From NCBI GenBank assembly GCA_026954325.1, contig JAIXKK010000017.1, forward strand, positions 1 through 64,000: DNA of 64,000 bases. The letters are read 5' to 3'. Position numbers and translations under genes: made by a program. The notes under the pieces were generated by a model, which had not been told where the DNA came from, searched no databases, and saw nothing but the letters and a program-made list of their open reading frames with translations. Shown piece after piece: positions 29,025 to 37,143 of the stretch. Position 1 is the first letter of the stretch. The number at the start of each line of letters is the position of its first letter. The DNA is from Bryobacterales bacterium (GTDB taxonomy: Bacteria; Acidobacteriota; Terriglobia; Bryobacterales; Bryobacteraceae).

Positions 29025-29999
29025 TCAGGCGCTCGTGTTTTCCACCCACCACGGCTTCGAAGTGGGGTCTTGAATCACAACTTCCTGAAGGAACTTCGCG
29101 GCTTTGGTAAGCCCTTCGTCGGGAGACATGAGCGAGTCCTCATGCTCGATCGAGAGCACGTAGTCATAGCCGTACATGCGCAGCGTGCTGACGAACTCCT
29201 TCCACCACTCCGCCCCGTGGCCGTAGCCGCAGGTGCGGAAGATCCAGGCGCGATTCTTCTCGTCCGTGTAAAGCTTCATGTCGAGCACGCCGGTCTTTGG
29301 AAGGTTGCCGCTGTAGATTTGTGTATCCTTGGCGTGCACGTGGAAGATGGAGTCGCCAAGCACGCGAATGGCGGCGATGGGATCTACCGCCTGCCAGAAC
29401 ATGTGGCTCGGGTCGTAGTTGCAGCCGATGGCCGGTCCGCAGGCGGCGCGCAGCTTCAACATCGTCTCCGGGTTGTACACGATGAAGCCCGGGTGCATCT
29501 CGATGGCGATCTTCACGCCGTGATCTTCGGCGAACCTGGCGCGCTTTGACCAGTAGGGGATCGCCTTCTTCTCCCACTGCCACTTGAGTAGCTCCTGATA
29601 GTGCGGCGGCCAGGGAGAGGTGACCCAGTTCGGGTACTTCGCCTTGTCGCTGTCGCCGGGGCAGCCGGAGAAATCGATGACCACCGGCACGCCCAGTTTC
29701 TCGGCCAGCAGAATGGTCTTGCGATTGACTTCCTGGTTCTTCTTCGCCAGGTCCGCATCCGGGTGGAGCGGTTCCCCGTGACAACTCAAGGCGCTGATCG
29801 AGATGCCGTTGTCGTCCAGTTTCTGTTTGAACTCCTTGAGCGCCGATTTGCTTTCGAGCATCGAGAGTTTGCAGTGGGGATCGGTGGGATAGTTGCCCGT
29901 GCCCAACTCGACTGTCGTGATGCCGATGCTCTTGATCTTGTCAATCACCTGGTCCAGCGTGAACTGGCCCAGCAGCGCGGTAAATACGCCGACTCTCAC
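29025..29999 (-). CDS. Sugar phosphate isomerase/epimerase (AP-endonuclease-2 TIM barrel)
   Basis: A 324-residue cytosolic TIM-barrel protein of the xylose-isomerase-like family. Metal-binding segments in order are ISALSCHGEPLHPD, VKIAIEMHPGFIVYN (Glu), CNYDPSHMFWQ (Asp/His), IFHVHAKDTQIY (His/Asp) and LSIEHEDSLM (Glu). The start is GTG at 29999, fixed by a perfect AAGGAGG about 7 bases upstream. Such enzymes interconvert keto- and aldo-sugars or inosose derivatives, and this one probably works with the oxidoreductases nearby. The exact substrate is unknown. Confidence 0.9.
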   Translation of the reverse strand: MRVGVFTALLGQFTLDQVIDKIKSIGITTVELGTGNYPTDPHCKLSMLESKSALKEFKQKLDDNGISISALSCHGEPLHPDADLAKKNQEVNRKTILLAEKLGVPVVIDFSGCPGDSDKAKYPNWVTSPWPPHYQELLKWQWEKKAIPYWSKRARFAEDHGVKIAIEMHPGFIVYNPETMLKLRAACGPAIGCNYDPSHMFWQAVDPIAAIRVLGDSIFHVHAKDTQIYSGNLPKTGVLDMKLYTDEKNRAWIFRTCGYGHGAEWWKEFVSTLRMYGYDYVLSIEHEDSLMSPDEGLTKAAKFLQEVVIQDPTSKPWWVENTSA

Positions 30000-30171
30000 T
30001 TGGGAGCCTCCTTAATGGATGAAAAATTGCCGATTCCCAGACTAACACAGGGAAGGATTTGGCAAGATAAAACAGTGATGTCCGCATTCCGCACGGCAGT
30101 CTGGCCGCAACGGGTGATGCTGAATTGAAAAGCGCCGCGCGGAGTCGAGCCTCTTACCTCATTGGGGCTAC

Positions 30172-30226
30172 ACGGCGCAAAGGGAATATTGGACTGTCAG
30201 GTGGAACACCGGTTCCTTTGCGCCGT
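30172..30226 (-). terminator. Long inverted repeat downstream of the CHRD gene
   Basis: A 12-base perfect inverted repeat, ACGGCGCAAAGG at 30172-30183 and CCTTTGCGCCGT at 30215-30226, with a 31-base loop that can itself fold (GGTGGAACACC). It lies 73-127 bases beyond the CHRD gene stop, within the roughly 300-base gap 30000-30298. There is no T run. A terminator or mRNA-stabilising structure is possible. I see no gene in the rest of this gap. Confidence 0.4.
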
Positions 30227-30298
30227 ACTTGAAAAACGAGCCCTCCAGCGCATTTCTGGCGGAGAGCTCGGCGGTTACGGTTCACGCCGGCAAGCGGC

Positions 30299-32350
30299 TC
30301 ATTTGACCGGCAGCATGACGATGTTCGAACGGGAACCGGCCATGGTGATCTGGAGCGGTTGCTTTCCCGAGGGGACGCCGGGCGGGACAATCACGGCCAC
30401 CACGTATGTTCCAGGCACTCCGGGATACGCAATGGAGAGCGGCACGAGCCCGGGCCGGCCGCCGATGGTGACGGTGGCCGCGCCGGTGTTGAACAACGCC
30501 TCCGGAACAACTGCGCCGGTCTTCAGGGCAGGCGTGGTCTGGCCCATTCCGGTCGTAAATACCGCCAGCGTATCGCCGGCCCTTGCCGGGTTGCCGGCGG
30601 AGATGAAGGTGACGTCGCTCACCCTGACGATCTGTCCGCCGTCAGCGCCCATCCGCCAGATGGCGGGAGCCGCCTGTTGCACCGTGACCATGAAGGTGTT
30701 GCTCTCGCCCACGCTGTTCTTCACCACTACTTGCCGCATGCCGGGGCTTACTTCGTAGGGCGTCTGCACATCGATCTGCCCGGGCGAAACCATGAGCAGG
30801 GGCGCGTTGATTCCATCCACCGTGACCCCAACCCCGTTCAGCGACATCGGTAGCGATTGGCCTTCCCAGGCGAAGTAGTTCGTGTTGGCGTAGGCGAACT
30901 GGGCGCCGAAGATGGAAAGCCAGCCGCCCGGCGCGACGTTCCTCTGCCCCTGGTCGATGACGGAACTGAGCGCGTCGCCGATCGTGGGAGTCTTCGTGTA
31001 TGCCGCCCGGACCTGCGAGCGTACGACCCCGCCGGGATTTACGGTGGTGTGCAGGTTCATGTAATGCTTTTCCGGGTTGACCATCAGGGAGTTCAAGGTA
31101 GCCAGCCCGGCAGTGGAACTGACCAACACCGGGATGTAGATGTTGCCGAATCCCGTGTCCGTAATCACCGTGTTTGCGCCACTGATTCCGGTGTTGATGA
31201 TCACCGGGCCGTTCTGGCCGGCCACCTGATCGTGGATGTGAAGGCCGGTGAAGGCCGCCGCGCCGGGGAATCGGCAGTTGACGTCGAACACGGCGCGTCC
31301 GGCGATGACGGCGCCCGATTCATCGCGGATGGTGTTCACCTTGAGGTTCGCGGGCGCCGACGCCTGGATGTCCACGGGCGGAACTTCGTTGGCGGGCGAC
31401 AGGTTCATGGTGAATACGTTCTCGTCGGTGCGGCGCAACTGGGATCGTATGACGCCGCCCGGAAAGTCGGTGGTGTGGATGTTGACGTAGTAACTCGAGG
31501 GGTCCTGGAACAGACCGTTCATCGCGTCCACCTGCGTCTTGTTCGTCATGCTCAACTCCACGGGGAAGACGAGCGAGCCCCTGCCGGTCTCCGTGCTGGG
31601 CATGTTCGCCAGACCGGTGTTGATGACCACCGGCGCGTTGACGCCCTTGGAGCCGGAGTGGATGTGGAAGCCGGTCATGGTGACCTGCTTGTCGAAGCTG
31701 TAGTCGGCTTCAAACATCACGAGCCCGGTGTTCATGTTTCCCTGCGCGTCGAAGGTGCGCATGGCGGTGACCGCGGCCACGGCCGAGGCGTTCTGGCCGG
31801 TAATGGCGGGCACTTCGTCGGCGGGCGACATGATGGCCATCATGGTGAGGATCTCCGGCTTCTGCAACTGGCCGCGGATGACGCCTCCGGGATTCACGGT
31901 GGTATGCATGTTGACGTAGAAGCCCGCGGGATTGTCGAGCATGTCTTTCAAGGCGGCCAGCGCGGCGCCGCTGTCGGCGGTGACCTGCGCCGGGCGTGTG
32001 ATGACGCCCTTGCCAGCGGGATCATTGATGTTGCCCCCCGCTCCCCCGATGCCGGTGTTGATCACCACCGGCCCGTTGACCGTCGAGTCGCCGCGATGGA
32101 TGTGCAGACCGGTTAGTTCGACTCCGCTTGGAAAGCTGTAGTTCACGATGAAGTCTACCGTGCCGGAGACAACCTGTCCGGACGCGTCGCGTACGATATG
32201 GGCGCGGATGGTGGCCGTGCCGCCGGCGGCGATGTCGACGGCCGGGATTTCATTGGAGGGCAGCATGGCTGCCCGGAAAAAGATGGTTTCGGCCGATTGG
32301 CCGAACAGGGAAACGGCGGCGAACACACAAAGCCCCAGTGTGCGTTTCAT
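30299..32350 (-). CDS. Exported triple-CHRD protein with TIGR03437-type C-terminus
   Basis: A 683-residue exported protein with signal peptide MKRTLGLCVFAAVSLFGQSA. Three CHRD (chordin-like) domains follow, each with the core LTGLHIHRGD or GFHIHSG-like strand and a PGGVIRGQLQ or PGGVVRSQVR edge: about 25-145, 150-285 and 290-430. The last about 240 residues, from IGDALSSVIDQGQRNVAPGG, form the TIGR03437 C-terminal domain with VSPGQIDVQTPYEVSPGM and VFTTGMGQTTPALKTG. That tail was described in Solibacter usitatus and is the best taxonomic hint in the window. The ATG at 32350 is preferred to the upstream one at 32377. Function is unknown, probably surface adhesion or matrix. Confidence 0.87.
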   Translation of the reverse strand: MKRTLGLCVFAAVSLFGQSAETIFFRAAMLPSNEIPAVDIAAGGTATIRAHIVRDASGQVVSGTVDFIVNYSFPSGVELTGLHIHRGDSTVNGPVVINTGIGGAGGNINDPAGKGVITRPAQVTADSGAALAALKDMLDNPAGFYVNMHTTVNPGGVIRGQLQKPEILTMMAIMSPADEVPAITGQNASAVAAVTAMRTFDAQGNMNTGLVMFEADYSFDKQVTMTGFHIHSGSKGVNAPVVINTGLANMPSTETGRGSLVFPVELSMTNKTQVDAMNGLFQDPSSYYVNIHTTDFPGGVIRSQLRRTDENVFTMNLSPANEVPPVDIQASAPANLKVNTIRDESGAVIAGRAVFDVNCRFPGAAAFTGLHIHDQVAGQNGPVIINTGISGANTVITDTGFGNIYIPVLVSSTAGLATLNSLMVNPEKHYMNLHTTVNPGGVVRSQVRAAYTKTPTIGDALSSVIDQGQRNVAPGGWLSIFGAQFAYANTNYFAWEGQSLPMSLNGVGVTVDGINAPLLMVSPGQIDVQTPYEVSPGMRQVVVKNSVGESNTFMVTVQQAAPAIWRMGADGGQIVRVSDVTFISAGNPARAGDTLAVFTTGMGQTTPALKTGAVVPEALFNTGAATVTIGGRPGLVPLSIAYPGVPGTYVVAVIVPPGVPSGKQPLQITMAGSRSNIVMLPVK

Positions 32351-32418
32351 GGTTACCCCCAGAGAAATTAGAAACACTAAGCTATATTAGACACACATTT
32401 GGAACCGGGTGGAACACG

Positions 32419-33126
32419 TCATTCGAACTGTTTACGGAATTCGTTCCACTGTTCCTCGAGGCGGCGGAGGTGTTCTTTCAATTCGGCGACTTCGGCTTCG
32501 AGGCGGCCGATGCGGTCTTCACGCATCGGGGCCGGCGGCGGAGCGGCGGTGAGTTCCTCCACATCCACGGGGCCGGCGAGAAGGTGCATGTAGCGGGCTT
32601 CCTTCTGTCCCGCCATGCGCGGCAGGCGCAGGGCGAGCGCCTGCAAGTCGCGCTCGATGAGGCGGTCAAGGGTCTCTTCCACTTCCGCCTGATCGGCGAA
32701 GGCATGAATGCGGTTGGCGCGGTCTTTCAATTCGTTGACGGTTTGCGGACCGCGCAGCATCATCACGCAGAGCACGGCGATCTCACTCACCTTGAGCCCG
32801 CTCTTTTCCGCGAGCAGTTCCTTGAACTTGGGCACGCGATGATCGGCCCCGGTGATCTTCGCGGTAAGCCCGCGTCCTTGCAGCATGACGAGGACGGCGT
32901 CCACGGTGACGTCGTCGTAGGAAACCACGGGTTCGCGGCTGGTCTTCTGGTTGCACGCGGTCACCAGCGAATTCAAGGTAAGCGGGTAGACATCCGGAGT
33001 GAGGAATGACTTCTCGATCAGACACCCCAGCACCCGCAACTCCTCGGCGCTGAGAGGGGTGGGAATCACGTAGTCCGAGGGAGGCGTGGCGCCTTCTCCG
33101 GAGCCGCCAAAGAATACTGTTCTCAT
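32419..33126 (-). CDS. YceH family (DUF480) protein
   Basis: A 235-residue protein of the conserved YceH family, made of two winged-helix-like domains. The diagnostic start is LSAEELRVLGCLIEKSFLTPDVYPLTLNSLVTACNQK (positions about 25-61), and VLCVMMLRGPQTVNELKDR opens the second domain. A coiled-coil tail (RLEAEVAELKEHLRRLEEQ) ends the protein. The biochemical role is not established. A remnant of a transporter lies immediately upstream, with no obvious link. Confidence 0.9.
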   Translation of the reverse strand: MRTVFFGGSGEGATPPSDYVIPTPLSAEELRVLGCLIEKSFLTPDVYPLTLNSLVTACNQKTSREPVVSYDDVTVDAVLVMLQGRGLTAKITGADHRVPKFKELLAEKSGLKVSEIAVLCVMMLRGPQTVNELKDRANRIHAFADQAEVEETLDRLIERDLQALALRLPRMAGQKEARYMHLLAGPVDVEELTAAPPPAPMREDRIGRLEAEVAELKEHLRRLEEQWNEFRKQFE

Positions 33127-33137
33127 CTATTACCAAG

Positions 33138-33317
33138 TTACTCCGGCAGCTTCTCCTTCGGCTCCGGCAGGAAGAAGCCGGCCGCGACGCCCACGCCATA
33201 AACAAGCAAGGCGGCCACGGCTGCCGCGTGGGCAAGTTTGGTGGCGGGCTGGCGCCCGGGGAGAGGATGGAGTAGTTGTCGAAGGCGAAACCGAGGGCGG
33301 CGATCAAACAGGCGAGC
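33138..33317 (-). pseudogene. Remnant of an MFS transporter
   Basis: Two membrane segments in different frames suggest a gutted major facilitator gene. LACLIAALGFAFDNYSIL, which follows an in-frame stop, resembles a first transmembrane helix. KLAHAAAVAALLVYGVGVAAGFFLPEPKEKLPE (33 residues, 33138-33239) resembles the last helix and C-terminal tail. The roughly 400 residues that should separate them are absent. The fragment sits between YceH and the regulator gene. It is too short to be certain of the family. Confidence 0.5.
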
Positions 33318-33439
33318 TACTGAACGGACATGACGCGAAGGCGGCGCCTCGTGGTTGGCCATGAGGGTGATCCCGCCGGTTTAACCGAACCGGGATAGAG
33401 CGGTGGTAGCGGCGGTAAGTTCGCGCGGGCCATTGAAAG

Positions 33440-34543
33440 TCAGCATCGCTTGCCCTTCGGATCCTTCGAGTAGAGCTTATCCACATTCCGCGCGGTGATA
33501 AGGCGATGCCTTGTGTAGACCGCTGGGGGCACCGGCCTATTCTGGAGGATGTCGAGAGCGAGGCGGATGAGGGCTTCGCCGTAGCGCTCGGGAAAATAGG
33601 CGACAGACCCGATGAGGCGGGTGGCCGGTTGGCGCAGTTCGATGCGCGCATCGAGAGTGGCGCCCTGTCCGGCGGCGGCGCAAAGGTCACTGCAACCGGC
33701 GTCATGAAAGGCCTCGATGGCTCCGATCGCGTTCGGGTCGTTCATGGCGAAGATCAGGGTCCGCCGCGGCTTGTGCGTGCGCAGGTGGCGCTTGACGGCG
33801 CGAAAGGCTCCCTCGAAGGTGTTGGCGCCATCGAGGCGAAAGACTTGCGGATGGGAGACGGGGGCGAGTTCCGTGAGTCCGGCGAGAGCGCCGGTCATGC
33901 GGGATTCGAGGAGCGGGCCGCCGGCGGCGAGTTCGATGAGGAGCACGTGGGAGAAGGCGCCGCTCCAGTGCTCCCGAGCCCAGCGGGCGATGGCGCGGCC
34001 GGCGATGCGGCCGGCCTCGTAGTTGTTCGCGCCGTAGTAGATGGCTCCCGGGATGGGGAGGTCGACGGAGATGAGCGGGATGCGGACCTTTTCGAACTTC
34101 GACGAGATGACCTGGGCGAGGGATTGGAAGGTCTGGAAGTCGATGGCGACGTCGACGCGTTCATCGATCATGCGGTCGGCGTTACGGCTCGTGATGTCGG
34201 GGTCGTAGCGGTTGTCATAGAAGGCGAGATCGATTTCAAAAGCGGCGGAAGCGCGGCGGAGGCTCTCGGTAACCTCGTGGGCGAAGAGGGAAGTCTCGGT
34301 TTGCGAGGCATAGCCGATGCGGAGGCGGCGCTTACCGGCCACCTGGACAAGAGAGCGATAGCCGCGGCGGGCGACGCGTTCGACGAATCCGGCTTCCTCG
34401 AGGGTGAGCAGGAGGCGGGAGACAGTGGCTTTGTGAAGGCGGGTGCGATCGGCAAGGTCCTGGACGCGAAGGATCTCCCCGGCCTGAGAGAAGGCGCGCA
34501 GCGTTTCGCAGGCGCGGAGTACAGATTCGACGCCCCCCGGCAT
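33440..34543 (-). CDS. Transcription regulator: IclR-like HTH fused to periplasmic-binding-type sensor
   Basis: A 367-residue regulator. Residues about 1-75 are a winged HTH of the IclR type (SVLRACETLRAFSQAGEILRVQDLADRTRL and KATVSRLLLTLEEAGFVER). Instead of the IclR effector domain, residues about 75-350 form a type I periplasmic-binding fold (RLRIGYASQTETSLFAHEVTE, YDPDITSRNADRMIDERVDVAI, PLISVDLPIPGAIYYGANNYEAG), as in LacI/RbsB proteins. It probably senses a sugar. It is divergent from the cytochrome/DUF1549 gene, with TATAAT 6 bases before its ATG and a perfect palindrome in the shared intergenic region. A LacI HTH is not present. Confidence 0.88.
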   Translation of the reverse strand: MPGGVESVLRACETLRAFSQAGEILRVQDLADRTRLHKATVSRLLLTLEEAGFVERVARRGYRSLVQVAGKRRLRIGYASQTETSLFAHEVTESLRRASAAFEIDLAFYDNRYDPDITSRNADRMIDERVDVAIDFQTFQSLAQVISSKFEKVRIPLISVDLPIPGAIYYGANNYEAGRIAGRAIARWAREHWSGAFSHVLLIELAAGGPLLESRMTGALAGLTELAPVSHPQVFRLDGANTFEGAFRAVKRHLRTHKPRRTLIFAMNDPNAIGAIEAFHDAGCSDLCAAAGQGATLDARIELRQPATRLIGSVAYFPERYGEALIRLALDILQNRPVPPAVYTRHRLITARNVDKLYSKDPKGKRC

Positions 34544-34566
34544 TGTCTCATTATATGTGACAAATA

Positions 34567-34585
34567 CGTCTCACGGAACGAGACG
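34567..34585. promoter_or_regulatory. Candidate operator (19-base palindrome) between divergent genes
   Basis: CGTCTC and GAGACG are perfect inverted half-sites separated by ACGGAAC. It lies 24 bases upstream of the regulator ATG and just upstream of the -10 of the divergent PSD1 gene (34607-34612). It is a natural candidate for regulator binding. Confidence 0.5.
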
Positions 34586-34606
34586 CGCAACAGGAAGAAG
34601 TGCGCC

Positions 34607-34612
34607 TATAAT
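34607..34612 (+). promoter_or_regulatory. -10 element for the PSD1/DUF1549 gene
   Basis: A perfect TATAAT 9 bases before the ATG at 34622. The mRNA would be leaderless or nearly so, and no Shine-Dalgarno is seen. Confidence 0.5.
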
Positions 34613-34621
34613 GGCGATGAA

Positions 34622-37138
34622 ATGCGATTTCTGGGACTTCTCGCTTTCCTTTCCAGTGCTTTGTGTGCGCAGACGGAGGTGGACTTCACCAAGCAAGTGG
34701 AGCCGCTGCTGCGCGCCAAGTGCCATGGGTGTCACGGGCCGGTGCAGCAGATGAGCGGTTTACGCCTGGACCAGAAGGAGGCGGCGCTGAAGGGCGGCTA
34801 TTCGGGCGCCGTGATCATTCCGGGTAAGAGCGCGGAGAGCAAGCTGATGCTGCGCGTGACCGGGGCCAAGGGGATGATGGCGATGCCGCCTGGCACGAAA
34901 GGGCTGCCCGCGGCGGAGGCGGAGTTGCTGAAGAAGTGGATGGATGAGGGCGCGAAATGGCCGGACACCGTGGTGGCGGGGCCTTCGGCTTCCTCGAAGC
35001 GGGTATCGCATTGGGCGTTCCGTCCGATTGATCCGCCGGAGCCGCCGCCGGTGAAGAACGCGAAGTGGCTAAAGAATCCGATTGACGCCTTCGTGCTGGC
35101 GCGATTGGAGAAAGAGGGCGTGAAGCCATCGCCGGAAGCGGACAAGCTGACGCTGCTGCGGCGAGTGCACCTGGACTTGACCGGACTGCCGCCCACGCCG
35201 GAAGAGATCAACGAATTCCTGAATGACACGGATCCGGATGGCTACGAACACGTAGTGGACCGGTTGTTGACGTCGCCGCATTTTGGGGAGCGCTGGGCGC
35301 GGCCGTGGCTCGACCGCGCGCGCTACGCCGATAGCGACGGATATGAAAAGGACTGGGCTCGGCCGTACGCATGGCGCTACCGCCACTGGGTAATTCAGGC
35401 TTTGAACAATGACATGCCGTTCGACAGGTTCACGGTGGAGCAACTTGCCGGGGATCTGCTGCCGAAGGCATCGGCGGAAGACAAAGTGGCGACGGGCTTC
35501 CTGCGGATGACGCTGACCAACCGTGAAGGCGGCGTGGACAACAATCAGTTCAAGTTCGAGAACACGGTGGACCGGACAAGCACGTTGGGCGCGACGTGGC
35601 TGGGGCTGACCATCGGCTGCGCGCAGTGTCACGACCACAAGTACGATCCGATCAGGCAGAAGGATTTCTATCAGCTTTTCGCCTTCTTCGACAAGGTGGA
35701 GGAAGTGGACATCGATGCGCCGGTGCCCGGGGAGTTGGGGCCGTACCTGGCGAAGAAGGAGGAGTACCGGGAGAAGCGGGAGGCTCTGCTGAAGGATTAC
35801 AAAGTGGCGGAGCAGCAGGCGGCGTGGGAGAAGGAACTGCTGTACACGTCCGCGCATCCCGGCGTTCGTACGGATTGGGATTTGGCGTGGGATTGCCTGC
35901 TGAAGCTGACGGAAGGCGGAGACGGGGAAAAGATCCTGCGGATTGCGCCGGAGAAGAGGACCGGGCGGCAGAGAGACATCCTGACGGATCACTTTATCCG
36001 GAACTATCACTTTGCGGTGGGGCCGAAGGTCTACGCGGAGACGAAGTTCAAGGAGTTGGACGAGAAGCTGAAGAAATTGAAGGACGAGTATCCGCGGTTG
36101 ACACAGGCAATGACGGTGGACGAGGTGGCGAGCGCGGCTCCATCGCACCTGCGAGTGCGTGGAGATTACCGGACGCTGGGGATCGAAGTGGAGCCGCGGG
36201 TTCCGGAAGTGCTGCCGGGTTTGGAAGTGAAGCCGGGGGCGCGGCCGACACGGCTCGATCTGGCGAAGTGGGTGGTCTCGCGTGAGAATCCGCTGACCAG
36301 CCGGGTGACGGTGAATTGGGTGTGGGCGGAGTTGTTCGGACGCGGCATCGTGAAGTCGCTGGACGATTTCGGAGTGCGGGCGGACAAGCCGACGCATCCG
36401 GAGTTGCTCGATTACCTGGCGGAGAAGTTCATGGACGGCGGGTGGAGCATGAAGAAGCTGATCCGGCAGATGGTGTTGTCGAACGCGTACCGAGAGAGTT
36501 CGAAGGCGCGGCCGGATCTGGAGGAGCGGGACCCGAGCAATGAACTGATCGCGCGGCAGACGCGGCTGCGGCTTCCGGCGGAGTTGATCCGGGATTCGGC
36601 GCTGATGGCGAGCGGGCTGATCTCGCTCGAGGTGGGCGGCAAGAGCGTCAAGCCGCCGCAGCCGGATGGAGTGATGGAACTCGGGTATGGAAACCGCTGG
36701 GGCAATGCGTGGCCGGTGAGCCAGGGGGCGGACAAGTACCGGCGCGGGCTGTACATCCACTTCCAGCGGAGCACGCCGTATCCGATGCTGGTGAACTTCG
36801 ACGCGCCGAAGGCGAATGTGGCGCTGTGCCGGCGGGACCGTTCGAACACGCCGCTGCAGGCATTGAATCTGTTGAATGACCCGGTGTTTCATGAGGCGGC
36901 GCGGGGGCTGGCGTACGAGGCGATGAACGCATCGGCGGATTGGGATACGCGGCTCGAAGAGGCGTACCTGCGGGCGTTGGGCCGCAAGCCGACGAACACG
37001 GAGAAGCGGAAGTTCGAGACATTCTTCACCAGACAGAAGCAGGTCTTGGCCAAGGAGGGAATTCCTTCAGACGATGCGGCATGGACGGAGCTTTCGAGCG
37101 TGCTCTTGAACCTCGATGAATTCATTACCAGGGAGTAG
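34622..37138 (+). CDS. PSD1 and planctomycete cytochrome C domain protein (DUF1549/DUF1553)
   Basis: An 838-residue exported protein, signal peptide MRFLGLLAFLSSALCAQ. A planctomycete-type cytochrome c domain carries the haem motif CHGCH (C34, C37, H38). DUF1549 follows with DLTGLPPTPEEINEFLNDT and a second CxxCH in IGCAQCHDHKYDPI, then DUF1553 toward the C-terminus (LTSRVTVNWVWAELFGRGIV, LLNDPVFHEAARGLAYEAM). The family is common in Planctomycetes and Acidobacteria and is thought to act in extracellular glycan breakdown or oxidation, but the reaction is unknown. It is followed after 5 bases by a DUF1501 gene, its usual partner. Confidence 0.93.
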   Translation: MRFLGLLAFLSSALCAQTEVDFTKQVEPLLRAKCHGCHGPVQQMSGLRLDQKEAALKGGYSGAVIIPGKSAESKLMLRVTGAKGMMAMPPGTKGLPAAEAELLKKWMDEGAKWPDTVVAGPSASSKRVSHWAFRPIDPPEPPPVKNAKWLKNPIDAFVLARLEKEGVKPSPEADKLTLLRRVHLDLTGLPPTPEEINEFLNDTDPDGYEHVVDRLLTSPHFGERWARPWLDRARYADSDGYEKDWARPYAWRYRHWVIQALNNDMPFDRFTVEQLAGDLLPKASAEDKVATGFLRMTLTNREGGVDNNQFKFENTVDRTSTLGATWLGLTIGCAQCHDHKYDPIRQKDFYQLFAFFDKVEEVDIDAPVPGELGPYLAKKEEYREKREALLKDYKVAEQQAAWEKELLYTSAHPGVRTDWDLAWDCLLKLTEGGDGEKILRIAPEKRTGRQRDILTDHFIRNYHFAVGPKVYAETKFKELDEKLKKLKDEYPRLTQAMTVDEVASAAPSHLRVRGDYRTLGIEVEPRVPEVLPGLEVKPGARPTRLDLAKWVVSRENPLTSRVTVNWVWAELFGRGIVKSLDDFGVRADKPTHPELLDYLAEKFMDGGWSMKKLIRQMVLSNAYRESSKARPDLEERDPSNELIARQTRLRLPAELIRDSALMASGLISLEVGGKSVKPPQPDGVMELGYGNRWGNAWPVSQGADKYRRGLYIHFQRSTPYPMLVNFDAPKANVALCRRDRSNTPLQALNLLNDPVFHEAARGLAYEAMNASADWDTRLEEAYLRALGRKPTNTEKRKFETFFTRQKQVLAKEGIPSDDAAWTELSSVLLNLDEFITRE

Positions 37139-37143
37139 CGAAG

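Noticed and set aside
30154..30390. A 78-codon minus-strand frame overlapping the CHRD gene end
   Set aside because: Arg/Pro-rich, no start signal, and it overlaps a well-supported gene and the hairpin.
35069..36892. A 607-codon open frame opposite the PSD1 gene
   Set aside because: Low-complexity His/Arg/Gln composition and antisense to a well-supported gene.
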